DNA of 64,000 nt from Corynebacterium heidelbergense (GTDB lineage Bacteria; Actinomycetota; Actinomycetes; Mycobacteriales; Mycobacteriaceae), in contig NZ_CP063191.1 in assembly GCF_028609845.1 (NCBI RefSeq), positions 1,302,001 through 1,366,000 on the forward strand, given 5' to 3'. Below, piece by piece: positions 1 through 9,068 of the stretch. The position numbers were made by a program, and so were the translations under genes. Position 1 is the stretch's first letter. Each line of letters begins with the position of its first letter. The notes under the pieces are model-generated. The model saw nothing but the letters and a program-made list of their open reading frames with translations, had not been told where the DNA came from and ran no database searches.

Positions 1-356
1 ATTTCGGCGAACTTCATCGTGAGCACTGCGGAGATGGCGAAGTTGGGGGCGACGAGCACGCCGACGTCCGGGTGATCCGCTAGCTGTCGGCGGACGGCAT
101 CGTAGCGCTCTTGGGTCCAGCCGGTCGTTCCGACGACGGCATGGATGGAGTTGTCGATGCAGAAGGCGACGTTGTCCATGACGGCATCCGGCTGGGTGAA
201 GTCCACGGCGACGTCGGTATTGCTATCCACGAGCACCTGAAGGTCTTCGCCGCGGTCGACGGCGGCAGACAGCTCCATGTCCTCGGATTTTTCGATCGCC
301 GCAACGATGGCGGTGCCGACCCGCCCGTTGGCGCCCAATACTGCTACTCGAATCAT
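1..356 (-). CDS. dapB: 4-hydroxy-tetrahydrodipicolinate reductase, N-terminal part (cut by window edge)
   Basis: Cytosolic NAD(P)H-dependent reductase of the diaminopimelate/lysine pathway, feeding cell wall and lysine synthesis. The ATG lies at 354-356 with AAGGTGAG upstream, and 118 codons are visible before the window ends without a stop. The nucleotide-binding loop GANGRVG is at residues 8-14, the family DFT motif at 52-54, GTTGW at 76-80 and APNFAIS at 103-109, all in the positions expected for DapB. The C-terminal substrate-binding half is outside the window. It lies downstream of pnp on the same strand with about 120 bases between them. The identification is firm; only the C-terminus cannot be assessed. 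Confidence 0.93.
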   Translation of the reverse strand, partial: MIRVAVLGANGRVGTAIVAAIEKSEDMELSAAVDRGEDLQVLVDSNTDVAVDFTQPDAVMDNVAFCIDNSIHAVVGTTGWTQERYDAVRRQLADHPDVGVLVAPNFAISAVLTMKFAE

Positions 357-475
357 GCTTGTATCTCACCTTCTGCGGATTGCGGTCTGCTCTACCCCCA
401 CCTTTGGGAAGGGGTTAGGAGCGACGGGGGGAAGTTATGACGACAGGGGAAATGGGGCCGGGTGCGAAGACGGCC

Positions 476-2764
476 CTAGTCCTCCACGGGCACCAGGGAG
501 ATCTTGCCGCGATTGTCGATATCGGCGATCTCCACCTGCAGCTTGTCGCCGACGTTGACCTCGTCCTCCACCTTCTCCACCCGGCGGTCCCCACCGATCT
601 TGGAGATGTGCAGCAGCCCGTCCCGGCCCGGGAGCAGGGAGATGAAGGCACCAAAGGCGGTGGTCTTCACCACGGTGCCAAGGAAGCGGTCCCCCACCTT
701 CGGCAGTTGGGGGTTGGCGATCGAGTTAATTCGGTCCACAGCGGCCTCGGCGGCGGGTCCGCCCACGGCCGAGATGAACACGGTGCCGTCCTCCTCGATG
801 GTGATGTTCGCACCGGTTTCCTCCGTGATCTGGTTGATGGTCTTGCCCTTGGGGCCGATGACCTCACCGATTTTGGACTGGGGAATGTTCACCGTGGTGA
901 TGCGGGGGGCGAATTCGCTGAGCTCCTCGGGGCCATCTACGGCGCCGGCCATGAAGGTGAGGACCTCTAGGCGAGCTTCGTAGGCCTGGCCCAGGGCATC
1001 TGCCAGCACATCGGAGGGGATGCCGTCCAGCTTCGTATCGAGCTGAAGAGCGGTGACGAAGTCCGCAGTCCCGGCGACTTTAAAGTCCATGTCACCGAAG
1101 GCATCCTCGGCCCCCAGGATGTCCGTAAGGGTGACGTACTTCTCTTTCTTTCCGACCGTGCCGGTCACCAGGCCCATGGCAATCCCGGCGACGGGGGCCT
1201 TCAGGGGCACCCCGGCCATGAACAGGGAGAGGGTGGAGGCGCACACGGAGCCCATCGAGGTGGAGCCGTTAGACCCTAGGGCCTCCGAGACCTGACGAAT
1301 GGTGTACGGGAAGACCTCCCGGTTGGGGATGACGGGGGCCAGCGCGCGCTCGGCCAGTGCCCCGTGTCCAACTTCCCGACGCTTGGGGCTGCCTACCCGG
1401 CCGGTCTCGCCGGTGGAGTAGGGAGGGAAGTTGTAGTGGTGGATGTAGCGCTTGACGCTCTGGGGGCCCAGCGAGTCGATATGCTGCTCCATCTTGAGCA
1501 TGTCCAGTGTGGTCACGCCCATAATTTGCGTCTCACCACGCTCGAAGAGGGCAGAACCGTGGACGCGGGGCAGGATGTCCACAACTGCTCCGAGGCTGCG
1601 CAGGTCCTTGGGCTTGCGACCGTCGATTCGGATGCCCTCCTCCAGGATGCGCTGGCGCACAATCTGCTTCGTCACGTCGTTGTGGGCCGCGCGGATCTCG
1701 GCTTCACGATCCGGGAAGCTCTCGGCGAGTTCCGCCACGACTTCCTGCATGTTCTCCGCTAGGGCTTCGTCCCGCTCCTGCTTGTCGGGGATCTGCATGA
1801 TGTCCGCGAGAGCCTCTTCGGTCTCCGCCTCCACGGCGGTGAGGACATCCCCGCCAAACGGCGGGAACAGCTCGAATTCGCGCTGCGCGGCATCCACGGT
1901 GCGGGCCAGCTCGACCTGCGCTGCGCAAAGGGTAGCGATGAAGGGTTTTGCGGCCTCGATCCCCTGGGCCACAACGTCTTCGGTGGGGGCGGGGGCACCT
2001 TCGGCGATGCGCTCCACCACGTTCTCCGTGGCTCCGGCCTCCACCATCATGACGGCCACGCTGGGTTCCGTGGAGCTGCGGCGGGCGTGCCGACCCCGGC
2101 CGCCGCCGCGGGCCTTCTTCACCGGTTCCGTCACGCGGCCGGCGACAACCAGCTCGAAGACCGCTTGTTCCTCCTGATCCTGGTCGGGGAATGCGACCCA
2201 CTGCCCCTCCGGATGATCCTCGTCCACCACCAGGGCCATGCGCACCGCGCCGACGGGCCCGGACACCGGCAGGCCGCTGAGCTGGGTGGCTGCAGAGGCA
2301 CCGTTGATGGCCACGACATCGTAGCGTTCCTTGGGGTCCAGGGACATGACGGTGACGATGACCTGCACCTCGTTGCGCAACCCCTTCGCGAAGGTGGGGC
2401 GCAGGGGGCGGTCGATAAGCCGGGCGGCCAGAATGGCTTCAGTGGCCGGTCGGCCCTCTCGGCGGAAGAAGCTGCCGGGGATGCGCCCCACGGCGTACAT
2501 GCGTTCCTCCACGTCCACGGTCAAGGGGAAGAAATCGATGCCCTCCCGGGGCTGGCGGGATGCGGTCGTGGTGGACAGGAGCATCGTGTCGTCGTCGAGG
2601 TAGGTGGCCACGGCACCATCTGCCTGGCGGGCCAGCAGGCCCGTCTCGAAGCGGATGCTGCGGACCCCGAAGTCCCCGTTGTCGATGGTTGCCGCTGCCT
2701 CCCAAACCCCGGCCTCCGGATCGACCAATTCAATCGTGACGTTCTCGTTCTGCGGTGCGCTCAT
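476..2764 (-). CDS. pnp: polyribonucleotide nucleotidyltransferase (PNPase)
   Basis: Phosphorolytic 3'-5' exoribonuclease that degrades mRNA to nucleoside diphosphates. The 762-residue product has two RNase PH-like domains, a KH domain with the IGPKGK loop near residue 636, and a C-terminal S1 domain from about residue 690. An arginine- and glycine-rich stretch around residues 214-233 interrupts the first RNase PH domain and looks like a basic surface loop. The ATG at 2764 starts the recognisable protein MSAPQNEN; an AGAAAGG further upstream is spaced rather far, and an in-frame extension to 2818 is open but unlikely. It follows rpsO on the same strand, the usual rpsO-pnp arrangement. Confidence 0.95.
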   Translation of the reverse strand: MSAPQNENVTIELVDPEAGVWEAAATIDNGDFGVRSIRFETGLLARQADGAVATYLDDDTMLLSTTTASRQPREGIDFFPLTVDVEERMYAVGRIPGSFFRREGRPATEAILAARLIDRPLRPTFAKGLRNEVQVIVTVMSLDPKERYDVVAINGASAATQLSGLPVSGPVGAVRMALVVDEDHPEGQWVAFPDQDQEEQAVFELVVAGRVTEPVKKARGGGRGRHARRSSTEPSVAVMMVEAGATENVVERIAEGAPAPTEDVVAQGIEAAKPFIATLCAAQVELARTVDAAQREFELFPPFGGDVLTAVEAETEEALADIMQIPDKQERDEALAENMQEVVAELAESFPDREAEIRAAHNDVTKQIVRQRILEEGIRIDGRKPKDLRSLGAVVDILPRVHGSALFERGETQIMGVTTLDMLKMEQHIDSLGPQSVKRYIHHYNFPPYSTGETGRVGSPKRREVGHGALAERALAPVIPNREVFPYTIRQVSEALGSNGSTSMGSVCASTLSLFMAGVPLKAPVAGIAMGLVTGTVGKKEKYVTLTDILGAEDAFGDMDFKVAGTADFVTALQLDTKLDGIPSDVLADALGQAYEARLEVLTFMAGAVDGPEELSEFAPRITTVNIPQSKIGEVIGPKGKTINQITEETGANITIEEDGTVFISAVGGPAAEAAVDRINSIANPQLPKVGDRFLGTVVKTTAFGAFISLLPGRDGLLHISKIGGDRRVEKVEDEVNVGDKLQVEIADIDNRGKISLVPVED

Positions 2765-2930
2765 AATGTGGAGTGCAAGAACCTTTCTGCATTTTGTGCG
2801 GTGGCACGGAGATCCCACAGTGAACTTTTCCTCACGGCCTGGTCATCGATGCCGACCGTCGTGGGCGTGCCGATCATTGCCCTCCCGGGGAGGGCTGGTA
2901 AATCGCGATTCCGAGGGTATCACGAAAGAA

Positions 2931-2958
2931 CCGCCCTCCAGCATGAGCTGGAGGGCGG
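2931..2958 (-). terminator. perfect 12-bp hairpin between rpsO and pnp
   Basis: CCGCCCTCCAGC at 2931-2942 is exactly complementary to 2947-2958 with a four-base loop. On the minus strand the stem is followed by TTCTTTCG, a weak U-rich tail. It sits 22 bases past the rpsO stop and about 170 bases before the pnp start, so it may act as a partial terminator or an RNase processing/3'-end protecting site between the two genes. Confidence 0.65.
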
Positions 2959-2980
2959 CACCGTGACTTTGCGTCGCGTC

Positions 2981-3250
2981 CTAGCGGCGCAGGCCGAGGC
3001 GCTCGATGAGCGAACGGTAACGATCAATGTCGTTTTCGGCGAGGTACTTCAGCAGGCCCTTACGGCGACCCACCAGGAGCAACAGGCCGCGACGGGAGTG
3101 GTGATCGTGCTTGTGATCCTTCAGGTGCTCGGTGAGCTGGCGAATCCGGACGGTCAGCAGGGCGATCTGTGCCTCCGGGGAACCCGTATCGGTCTCATGC
3201 AGACCGAATTCCTTAAGGGTGCTGGCCTTCTGCTCCTGGGTTAGAGCCAT
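2981..3250 (-). CDS. rpsO: 30S ribosomal protein uS15
   Basis: Primary rRNA-binding protein of the small subunit, contacting 16S rRNA in the central domain and the 23S bridge. The 89-residue product has the standard family length and the hallmark run ending in [11 protein letters not shown] (about residues 63-73), followed by the LLKYL..D...Y segment. GAGGAG stands 11 bases before the ATG. It is preceded by ribF on the same strand (209-base gap) and followed by a strong hairpin and pnp. Confidence 0.97.
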   Translation of the reverse strand: MALTQEQKASTLKEFGLHETDTGSPEAQIALLTVRIRQLTEHLKDHKHDHHSRRGLLLLVGRRKGLLKYLAENDIDRYRSLIERLGLRR

Positions 3251-3459
3251 GGTGGGAGTATCTCCTCAATCTCGATGGTTGTTTCAGTTTGCGCGTTGTT
3301 ATTGGCGTCCGGAAGAAAAAAGAACAGTAACCGGAAAAGCGCCCGCGGCTACCGCAAACCACAGCCGCATGACGAGCAGCAAGCCTAACACCGTCGGTGA
3401 CCGCAAACAAAAAGCGTGCGAGCGCCAAGTGACGGCGCAGCCACGAGCGGACGGCACAC

Positions 3460-4464
3460 TTAGGGCCGCGTGGGAGCGCCCGCAGCGGCGCTCTCCAGCA
3501 CGCTGCGGGTATTCGCCACATCCCGCTCGATCGCGGTCACAAGCTCCTCCACGCCGCTGTAGGTCTCCTGGCCCCGCAACCGCTCCACGAAGCTGACCTG
3601 GACCTTCCGGCCATAGAGATCGGCCTCGTGATCGAGGATGAAGGATTCCACGCTGAGGGGCTCGTGCCCAAAAGTCGGATTGGTCCCCACAGAGATCGCC
3701 GCCGGAAGCTGCGCTCCCACCGGCATGGTACCGACGAGGCCGCCGGGAGCTTCCCCCTCCTCCGGCACCACGGTGACATACCCCGCATACACCCCCTCCG
3801 CCGGGAGGGCATACATCTCCGGGAAGTACAGATTCGCCGTGGGGAACCCCAGGGCCCGACCACCCCGCCCGGCCCCGTGGACCACCTCCCCCTCCACCTC
3901 GAAGCTGCGCCCCAAAGCCCCCGCCGCCGCGGCAACATCGCCGGCCACTAGCCGCCCGCGAATCCAGGTGGAGCAGATGGTGTGATCCCCCTCCGTCAAC
4001 AACGGGACAACCTGAACGTCGATCCCCCGCTGCGCACCCAGCTCGGCCAGCATCTCGGAGGTGCCCTCCGCGTTCCGACCGAAGGTGAAGTTCTCCCCCA
4101 CAATGACGGTGCGGGCGTGCAGGATGTCGACGAGAACCCGATCCACGTACTCCTGCGGGGTCCACCCGGCCAGCTCGCGGGTGAACGCCACCACGACCAC
4201 GTGATCGATCCCGCAGGCATAGGCCTGCTCGGCGCGCTGATGCACCGTACCCAACAGGGCGGGCACCGCAGACGGGCGGAACACCACCGTGGGATGCGGG
4301 TCGAAGGTGAACATCACGCTGGCGATCCCCCGCCGCCGAGCTTCGGCTACGGCCCGGTCCACCAGCTCCCGGTGGCCGCGGTGAACCCCGTCGAACACGC
4401 CGATCGTCACCACGGTGGGGCCCAGGTCGGTGGGAACCCTGTCCAGTCCGTACCACATACTCAC
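3460..4464 (-). CDS. ribF: bifunctional riboflavin kinase / FAD synthetase
   Basis: Converts riboflavin to FMN and FMN to FAD in the cytosol. The 334-residue product has the N-terminal nucleotidyltransferase domain with GVFDGVHRGH at residues 22-31 and, after about residue 180, the riboflavin kinase domain with GRALGFPTANL and the NPTFG signature. The GTG at 4464 and an ATG two codons downstream (4458) are both possible starts. It is divergent from truB with only 31 bases between the start codons, an arrangement in which both promoters must overlap. No FMN riboswitch is visible upstream. Confidence 0.95.
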   Translation of the reverse strand: MSMWYGLDRVPTDLGPTVVTIGVFDGVHRGHRELVDRAVAEARRRGIASVMFTFDPHPTVVFRPSAVPALLGTVHQRAEQAYACGIDHVVVVAFTRELAGWTPQEYVDRVLVDILHARTVIVGENFTFGRNAEGTSEMLAELGAQRGIDVQVVPLLTEGDHTICSTWIRGRLVAGDVAAAAGALGRSFEVEGEVVHGAGRGGRALGFPTANLYFPEMYALPAEGVYAGYVTVVPEEGEAPGGLVGTMPVGAQLPAAISVGTNPTFGHEPLSVESFILDHEADLYGRKVQVSFVERLRGQETYSGVEELVTAIERDVANTRSVLESAAAGAPTRP

Positions 4465-4483
4465 GAGTGGCTAGCCTAGCCCA

Positions 4484-4489
4484 TAGACT
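4484..4489 (+). promoter_or_regulatory. candidate -10 element giving a leaderless truB mRNA
   Basis: TAGACT ends seven bases before the A of the truB ATG (4496), so transcription would begin at or next to the start codon. No Shine-Dalgarno sequence is present. No convincing -35 hexamer was found. The prediction rests on spacing alone. Confidence 0.45.
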
Positions 4490-4495
4490 TGCGCC

Positions 4496-5485
4496 ATGTC
4501 CGAAACCCCATCCTCCGCAGATACCGCTGCCCACCGGCCCCCGGAGGGCGGCATCCTGCAGCGATCCGGCGTGCTCGTGGTGGACAAGCCCGCCGGGATG
4601 ACGAGCCACGATGTCATCGCACGGTTGCGCCGCATCTTCGGCACCCGCCGGGTGGGCCACGCCGGGACGCTGGACCCGATGGCCACCGGCGTGCTGGTCG
4701 TGGGGATCGAGCGGGGCACGAAGTTCCTCGCCCATGTCGTCGCCCATAACAAGCGCTACGAGGCCACGGCGGAGTTCGGGGCCACCACCGTCACCGAGGA
4801 TTGCGAGTCGGCGGCAACCTCCATCGCCCCAGCCGCGAGCATCCGGGCCCTTCGGCCGGAAGCGGTCGCCACCGCCCTCACCTCATTCTGCGGGGACATC
4901 GAGCAGCGGCCCTCCTCCGTGTCCGCAGTGAAAATCAACGGCAAACGCGCCCACGAACTGGTCCGCGCCGGGAAGGACGTGCAGCTACCCGCCAGGCCGG
5001 TGAGCATCCACTCCCTCACGGTCGACCAGGTGGAACTCTTGGAACGCTCGGCCGCCGATGCGGCCCTGGTGGGCGAGGGCCCCCGCTGGCGCGCGGCCTT
5101 CGCGGTGCACTGCTCCTCGGGCACCTTCGTGCGGGCCCTAGCCCGGGACGCCGGGGAGGCCCTGGGAGTGGGGGGATATCTCACACAACTCCGCCGGGTG
5201 AGTTCGGGGCCGTTTCCGCTTGCGGAGGCCCAGACCTTGGAGCAGCTTGCGGCGCGTCCGGTGTTGACCTGGACCTTGGACGAGGCGATGGCTCGTTGCT
5301 TTCCCGTGCGGGAGATCTCCGAACCCCAGGCGCGGGATCTAGCGCTGGGCAAGTGGCTGGAACCCATCGGGCTTCAAGGGGTCCACGCGGCGGTAGGCCC
5401 GCGGGGGCGGGCCATCGCGCTTATCGAGGAGCGCGGATCCCGGGCGGCCAGCGTTTTCGTCGCCCGTCCGGCTGGCATGGACTAA
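4496..5485 (+). CDS. truB: tRNA pseudouridine(55) synthase
   Basis: Isomerises U55 in the T-loop of tRNAs. The 329-residue product carries GHAGTLDPMATG with the catalytic aspartate at residue 60, KPAGMTSHDV at 31-40 upstream of it, and the later SGTFVRALARD motif, all typical of TruB. The ATG is 7 bases from a -10-like TAGACT and lacks a ribosome binding site, suggesting leaderless translation. Divergent from ribF; downstream it converges with the phosphopantetheinyl transferase gene across about 45 bases. Confidence 0.96.
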   Translation: MSETPSSADTAAHRPPEGGILQRSGVLVVDKPAGMTSHDVIARLRRIFGTRRVGHAGTLDPMATGVLVVGIERGTKFLAHVVAHNKRYEATAEFGATTVTEDCESAATSIAPAASIRALRPEAVATALTSFCGDIEQRPSSVSAVKINGKRAHELVRAGKDVQLPARPVSIHSLTVDQVELLERSAADAALVGEGPRWRAAFAVHCSSGTFVRALARDAGEALGVGGYLTQLRRVSSGPFPLAEAQTLEQLAARPVLTWTLDEAMARCFPVREISEPQARDLALGKWLEPIGLQGVHAAVGPRGRAIALIEERGSRAASVFVARPAGMD

Positions 5486-5530
5486 GGCTGTTCACTGCCG
5501 CTGAAGCCGCCCTACCCCGCTGGCTAACGG

Positions 5531-6259
5531 CTAGTACCGCCGCACGGCCGTCACCGTGGCGATGAACCCGCCGGAGATGATCCAGCGCCCCTCAATGAAG
5601 GGCACGGGCTGCGGCTGGGCCAGCAAGTGCGCGGTGAAGGTGCCATCCGCACGGATGTCGATATCGGCCTCGTCGAAGTCCAGGAAGCGATGCGTCAGCG
5701 GGAACCAGGCCTTGTAGGTCGATTCCTTCGCACTGAACAGCACCTTGCCCATCAGCTCCCCCATCTCTCCGCGCTGCAGCCTGCGCAGTCGGCGCAACTC
5801 GGCGGGCCGCGCGATGGCCTCCAGCACCCCGTCCGGCAGCGCCGTCGCGGGTTCCGCGTCGATGCCGAGGGAGGCCCACCGCGTGCTGCTGCCCACGAGC
5901 GCTGCCCGATAGCCGTCGGTGTGGGTCAGCGACCCGGTGATGGCGTCCGGAAAAAGGGGCATTCCCCGCCGCCCCCGCAAGATGGGCAGGTCCGGGCCGA
6001 AGGAGCTCATGGCCTGGTGCGCGCACCAGCGAGAATCCCCGAAATCCGCTTTACGCCGATCTACGGCGGTGGCCACGAGCGCGCGTTCCTCGTCATCCAG
6101 CAGCTCGTACTTCTCCAGAGTGGGCGCGGTGGGGGGAACGTGCAACTCCACGATGCGGGTGCCGGTGGGCAGCATGTCGGCGACCACGACGGGGTCCTCC
6201 AGCTCGCCCCGCGGGGTTAGGGCAGCGGCGTGGGGTAATTCCACCGTGCGTTGACTCAT
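5531..6259 (-). CDS. Sfp/PptT-type 4'-phosphopantetheinyl transferase
   Basis: Transfers the phosphopantetheine arm from CoA to carrier domains; in mycolic-acid bacteria this enzyme activates fatty acid synthase and the mycolate condensing enzyme. The 242-residue protein has LGIDAE at residues 131-136 (Mg-binding aspartate and glutamate) and FSAKES at 175-180 followed by Lys183, matching the family's two core motifs. The open frame extends far upstream, but the ATG at 6259 overlaps the stop of the phosphoesterase gene by ATGA, marking the real start and translational coupling. The PptT equivalence is inferred from motif layout and this conserved pairing. Confidence 0.88.
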   Translation of the reverse strand: MSQRTVELPHAAALTPRGELEDPVVVADMLPTGTRIVELHVPPTAPTLEKYELLDDEERALVATAVDRRKADFGDSRWCAHQAMSSFGPDLPILRGRRGMPLFPDAITGSLTHTDGYRAALVGSSTRWASLGIDAEPATALPDGVLEAIARPAELRRLRRLQRGEMGELMGKVLFSAKESTYKAWFPLTHRFLDFDEADIDIRADGTFTAHLLAQPQPVPFIEGRWIISGGFIATVTAVRRY

Positions 6260-7152
6260 TGCTCCACCTCCTCCGTGAGCACCGGGTAGGGCCATAGGCC
6301 GCGGTGTAGGCGCGGCCGTAGCGTGTATTGCCACTCTCTGGGATAACCGAGGGATACCTCCACGTGCGTTACGCCGTCGATGTTCCGGCGGACGGGCAGG
6401 TGCAGGTGACCGTGGATAACCGTACTGGCCCGGTAGCGCTTCGGCCACCCCTGGGTGTGCCGAGTGCCGGACCACAGGGCAATTTCTTCGTGGCGGACCC
6501 CGGCCATCATCTCCCGGGCGAGCGGCCAGTGGTTGACGAGGACGGTGGGCTCGGTGACTTCGCTGAGCCGGTCGACGGAGTAGTGCAGGCGTTCGTGGCA
6601 CCACAGGGGGATGTCCACGTAGGGGGCGATGGCGTGGTGGTCGGTGAGGACGATGCCGCGTTCCTGGGCGGCGCTGAGGGCCTGGTCCCGGGTGGTGTCC
6701 GGGGCGCGCCAGGAGTGGTCGTAGAGGGTGAACAGCGGGACGATCCGATGGCCCGCGAAGCTCAAGTAGGGATCTTCCGGTGTGCTCGCCCCGGCGCTGC
6801 GAGCTGAGCGGATGACTGCCTCGTACTTATCTTTCCCGGTGAAGCGGTCGGTGCTGCGGGCGTAGATCTCGTGGTTGCCGGGGGTATAGATGACCTGCTG
6901 GAAGGTGGCGCAGAGGTCGTTGAGGGTGCGCCGGATGGTGCCGAGGTTCTCCGCAATGTCCCCGGCCACGATGAGCCAGTCCTTGGGGTGGGTGGGGCGA
7001 ATAAATTTGTGGACAACGCCACGGTTACCTAGCGCGGCCATGTGCAGGTCGCTTACGGCCCACAGCGTGCGCCGACCGGGCGACCCGGAGCTGGGCGGCG
7101 GGGGGCCCTCGGGTGCGGGTCCCGGCGGGGGTGGCGATGTCTGGAGATCCAT
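6256..7152 (-). CDS. metallophosphoesterase
   Basis: Calcineurin-like phosphoesterase of unknown substrate. Metal-binding motifs appear in the proper order in 298 residues: DLH (35-37), GD (64-65), GNHE (92-95), an NHW near residue 205 and GHLH (248-251). The first 25 residues are proline-rich and probably disordered. Its stop codon overlaps the start of the phosphopantetheinyl transferase gene, so the two are made together. In mycobacteria a phosphoesterase-like hydrolase next to PptT can remove the phosphopantetheine arm; whether this protein does so is only a hypothesis. A GATACT/TACTGT stretch just upstream of the ATG suggests a leaderless start. Confidence 0.82.
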   Translation of the reverse strand: MDLQTSPPPPGPAPEGPPPPSSGSPGRRTLWAVSDLHMAALGNRGVVHKFIRPTHPKDWLIVAGDIAENLGTIRRTLNDLCATFQQVIYTPGNHEIYARSTDRFTGKDKYEAVIRSARSAGASTPEDPYLSFAGHRIVPLFTLYDHSWRAPDTTRDQALSAAQERGIVLTDHHAIAPYVDIPLWCHERLHYSVDRLSEVTEPTVLVNHWPLAREMMAGVRHEEIALWSGTRHTQGWPKRYRASTVIHGHLHLPVRRNIDGVTHVEVSLGYPREWQYTLRPRLHRGLWPYPVLTEEVEQ

Positions 7153-7268
7153 GGCGGTTCACAGTATCCCCGCGCGGCCGCCGGGCCGGGAAGGGTTCGG
7201 GGTGAGAATTACCTGTGGCGGGGGTAGCTACCGGGGGTAGCTGACGTGCCCCCGGGCTCCCAGACCCC

Positions 7269-8594
7269 TTAGCTCTCGGCCCAGCGCCCCGATTGGAAGC
7301 GCCACACCACCGCACCACACCGCAGCACGAGGAAGAGCAGCAGCCCGCACCACAACCCGGGCAACCCCCACCCGAGGGCCAGCGAGAGCCAACCCAGCGG
7401 GATGAAGCCCACGACTACGGAGAGCACCGTCGCCGTGCGCAGGAACCGGACGTCGGAGGCGCCCAGCAGCACCCCGTCCAGCGCGAAGACCACGGAACCG
7501 ATGAGCACCATGACCACCAGCAGCCACCAGGCCTGCCCAATGCGGCCCAGCACCACCTCATCCGTGGTGAACAATTGCGGGATGTAGCCACTACCCGCAG
7601 CCAGGGCAGCGGCGATGAACAGTCCCGCCAGGACGGAGAAGCGGATCACGCGATAGGCCACTGCCTCCGCGGACGCCCGGGACTTCCGCCCCAATGCAGC
7701 CCCGACGAGGGCTTGGGCGGCGATTGCCACGGAGTCCAGCACGAGGGTGAGGAAGTTCCATAGCTGCAGCAGCACCTGGTGGGCGCCGAGAGCCCCGCTC
7801 CCCATCCGGCCCGCCACCGCAGCAGCGGAGAGAAAGGCAACTTGAAAGGACAGGGAGCGCACGATCAGGTCCTTGCCCATGGCCAGTTGCGGCCGAATGA
7901 CTGACCAGTCCGGACGCCAGGGCCTGGCGTCCCCAAACCTCCGCCACCACAACATCGCCGTGGCCACGAAGCAGGCAGCGACGATGCTCTCCCCCAGCAC
8001 GTTCGCCAGGGCGGAACCGACCACGCCGAAACGGTGCACGGCCCACGGGACGGTGATGGCCATGGGGATGACCCCCGCGAGCGTGAACAGCAGGGGTAAG
8101 CGGGTGTTGGCCACCCCCCGCAACCAGCCGTTTCCCGCCATAACCACGAGGGCGGGGACGATGGACAGGCAGGTGATCTGCATCCAGCTAGTGGCAAGCT
8201 GCGCCACCTCGGGATCTGGGGCCAGGGCCCGCATGATGATGGGACACGCGGCGAAGATGGTCACCGCCAGGGTGCTGCCCACGGCGATCGCGACCCAGGT
8301 GGCCTGGATCCCCTCGTAGATGGCATCCGCGAGCCGCCCGGCCCCGTAGAGTCGCGCGGACCGGGCGGTGGTGCCGTAGGAGAGGAAGGTCAACTGGGTG
8401 GTGACCGTGGATAGCACGGTTGCCCCGGCCGCGAGGGCGGCGAGTTGAGTCGCGCCCAGGCGGCCGACCACCGCCGTGTCCCACAGGAGGTACAGCGGGG
8501 TGGCGGCGAGGACCAGCAGAGCGGGCCACGCCAGGGAGAGGATCGTCAGGGAGCTGATCCGCTCCTGGCCAGGGCTATTCTCCGGGCTCGGCAC
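7269..8594 (-). CDS. MATE-family efflux protein (DinF-like)
   Basis: Polytopic membrane protein of the multidrug and toxic compound extrusion family, expected to exchange cations or drugs for H+ or Na+. About 441 residues in roughly twelve hydrophobic segments; the first contains the family pattern [31 protein letters not shown] helix followed by a small-residue-rich loop. The GTG at 8594, with GAGGCGG upstream, gives a 20-base overlap with rbfA. An ATG at 8657 would extend the protein but overlap rbfA by more than 80 bases, so I prefer 8594. Its place directly after rbfA fits the actinobacterial rbfA-dinF order. Confidence 0.85.
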   Translation of the reverse strand: MPSPENSPGQERISSLTILSLAWPALLVLAATPLYLLWDTAVVGRLGATQLAALAAGATVLSTVTTQLTFLSYGTTARSARLYGAGRLADAIYEGIQATWVAIAVGSTLAVTIFAACPIIMRALAPDPEVAQLATSWMQITCLSIVPALVVMAGNGWLRGVANTRLPLLFTLAGVIPMAITVPWAVHRFGVVGSALANVLGESIVAACFVATAMLWWRRFGDARPWRPDWSVIRPQLAMGKDLIVRSLSFQVAFLSAAAVAGRMGSGALGAHQVLLQLWNFLTLVLDSVAIAAQALVGAALGRKSRASAEAVAYRVIRFSVLAGLFIAAALAAGSGYIPQLFTTDEVVLGRIGQAWWLLVVMVLIGSVVFALDGVLLGASDVRFLRTATVLSVVVGFIPLGWLSLALGWGLPGLWCGLLLFLVLRCGAVVWRFQSGRWAES

Positions 8595-9015
8595 TGCGGT
8601 AGGGATCCGCCTCGCCGGCCGGGCGGGAGTTCGCAGCCTGCGCCCGGATTTCCTCATCGCGGGCTCGGGCGCGGGCGAGGAGCTCCTCCATATGAGCGGA
8701 GGCCTCCGGGACCGTGTCCACCGCGAAGCTCAAGGTGGGGGTGAAGCGAACCCCGAGCTGATCGCCGACGATCTTGCGCAGTTGGCCCTTGGCCTTGGTC
8801 AGCGCCGCCTCCGCCAGGGCGAAGTCCGGGGCATCCTCGATGGTGCGGCCGCGCACAGTGTAGAACACCGTGGCGTCGTGCAGATCCCCGGTGACTCGGG
8901 CGTCGGTCACCGTGATGAACTCCACCCGGGGGTCCTTGATCTCCCGCTCCAGTGCGGTTGCCACGATGGTTTGAATCCTCTTGGCCATCCGCGCTGCCCG
9001 TGCGTGATCAACCAT
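8575..9015 (-). CDS. rbfA: 30S ribosome-binding factor A
   Basis: Late-stage 30S maturation factor that binds near the 5' end of 16S rRNA helix 1. The 146-residue product begins with the usual [11 protein letters not shown]... helix, contains the KDPRV segment and the [19 protein letters not shown] strand region of the KH-like fold, and ends in a charged variable tail. It lies 53 bases downstream of infB on the same strand, the conserved infB-rbfA order. Confidence 0.95.
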   Translation of the reverse strand: MVDHARAARMAKRIQTIVATALEREIKDPRVEFITVTDARVTGDLHDATVFYTVRGRTIEDAPDFALAEAALTKAKGQLRKIVGDQLGVRFTPTLSFAVDTVPEASAHMEELLARARARDEEIRAQAANSRPAGEADPYRSAEPGE

Positions 9016-9068
9016 GGGCCTACAGTTCTCTCTTTCTTTTACTTACCTGACATGAAAACCGGCGACCG

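Noticed and set aside
2087..3244. 385-codon plus-strand frame over the pnp start and rpsO
   Set aside because: Opposes two certain genes and has shadow composition.
3251..4495. FMN riboswitch upstream of ribF
   Set aside because: Only 31 bases separate the ribF and truB start codons, and no conserved riboswitch core is seen.
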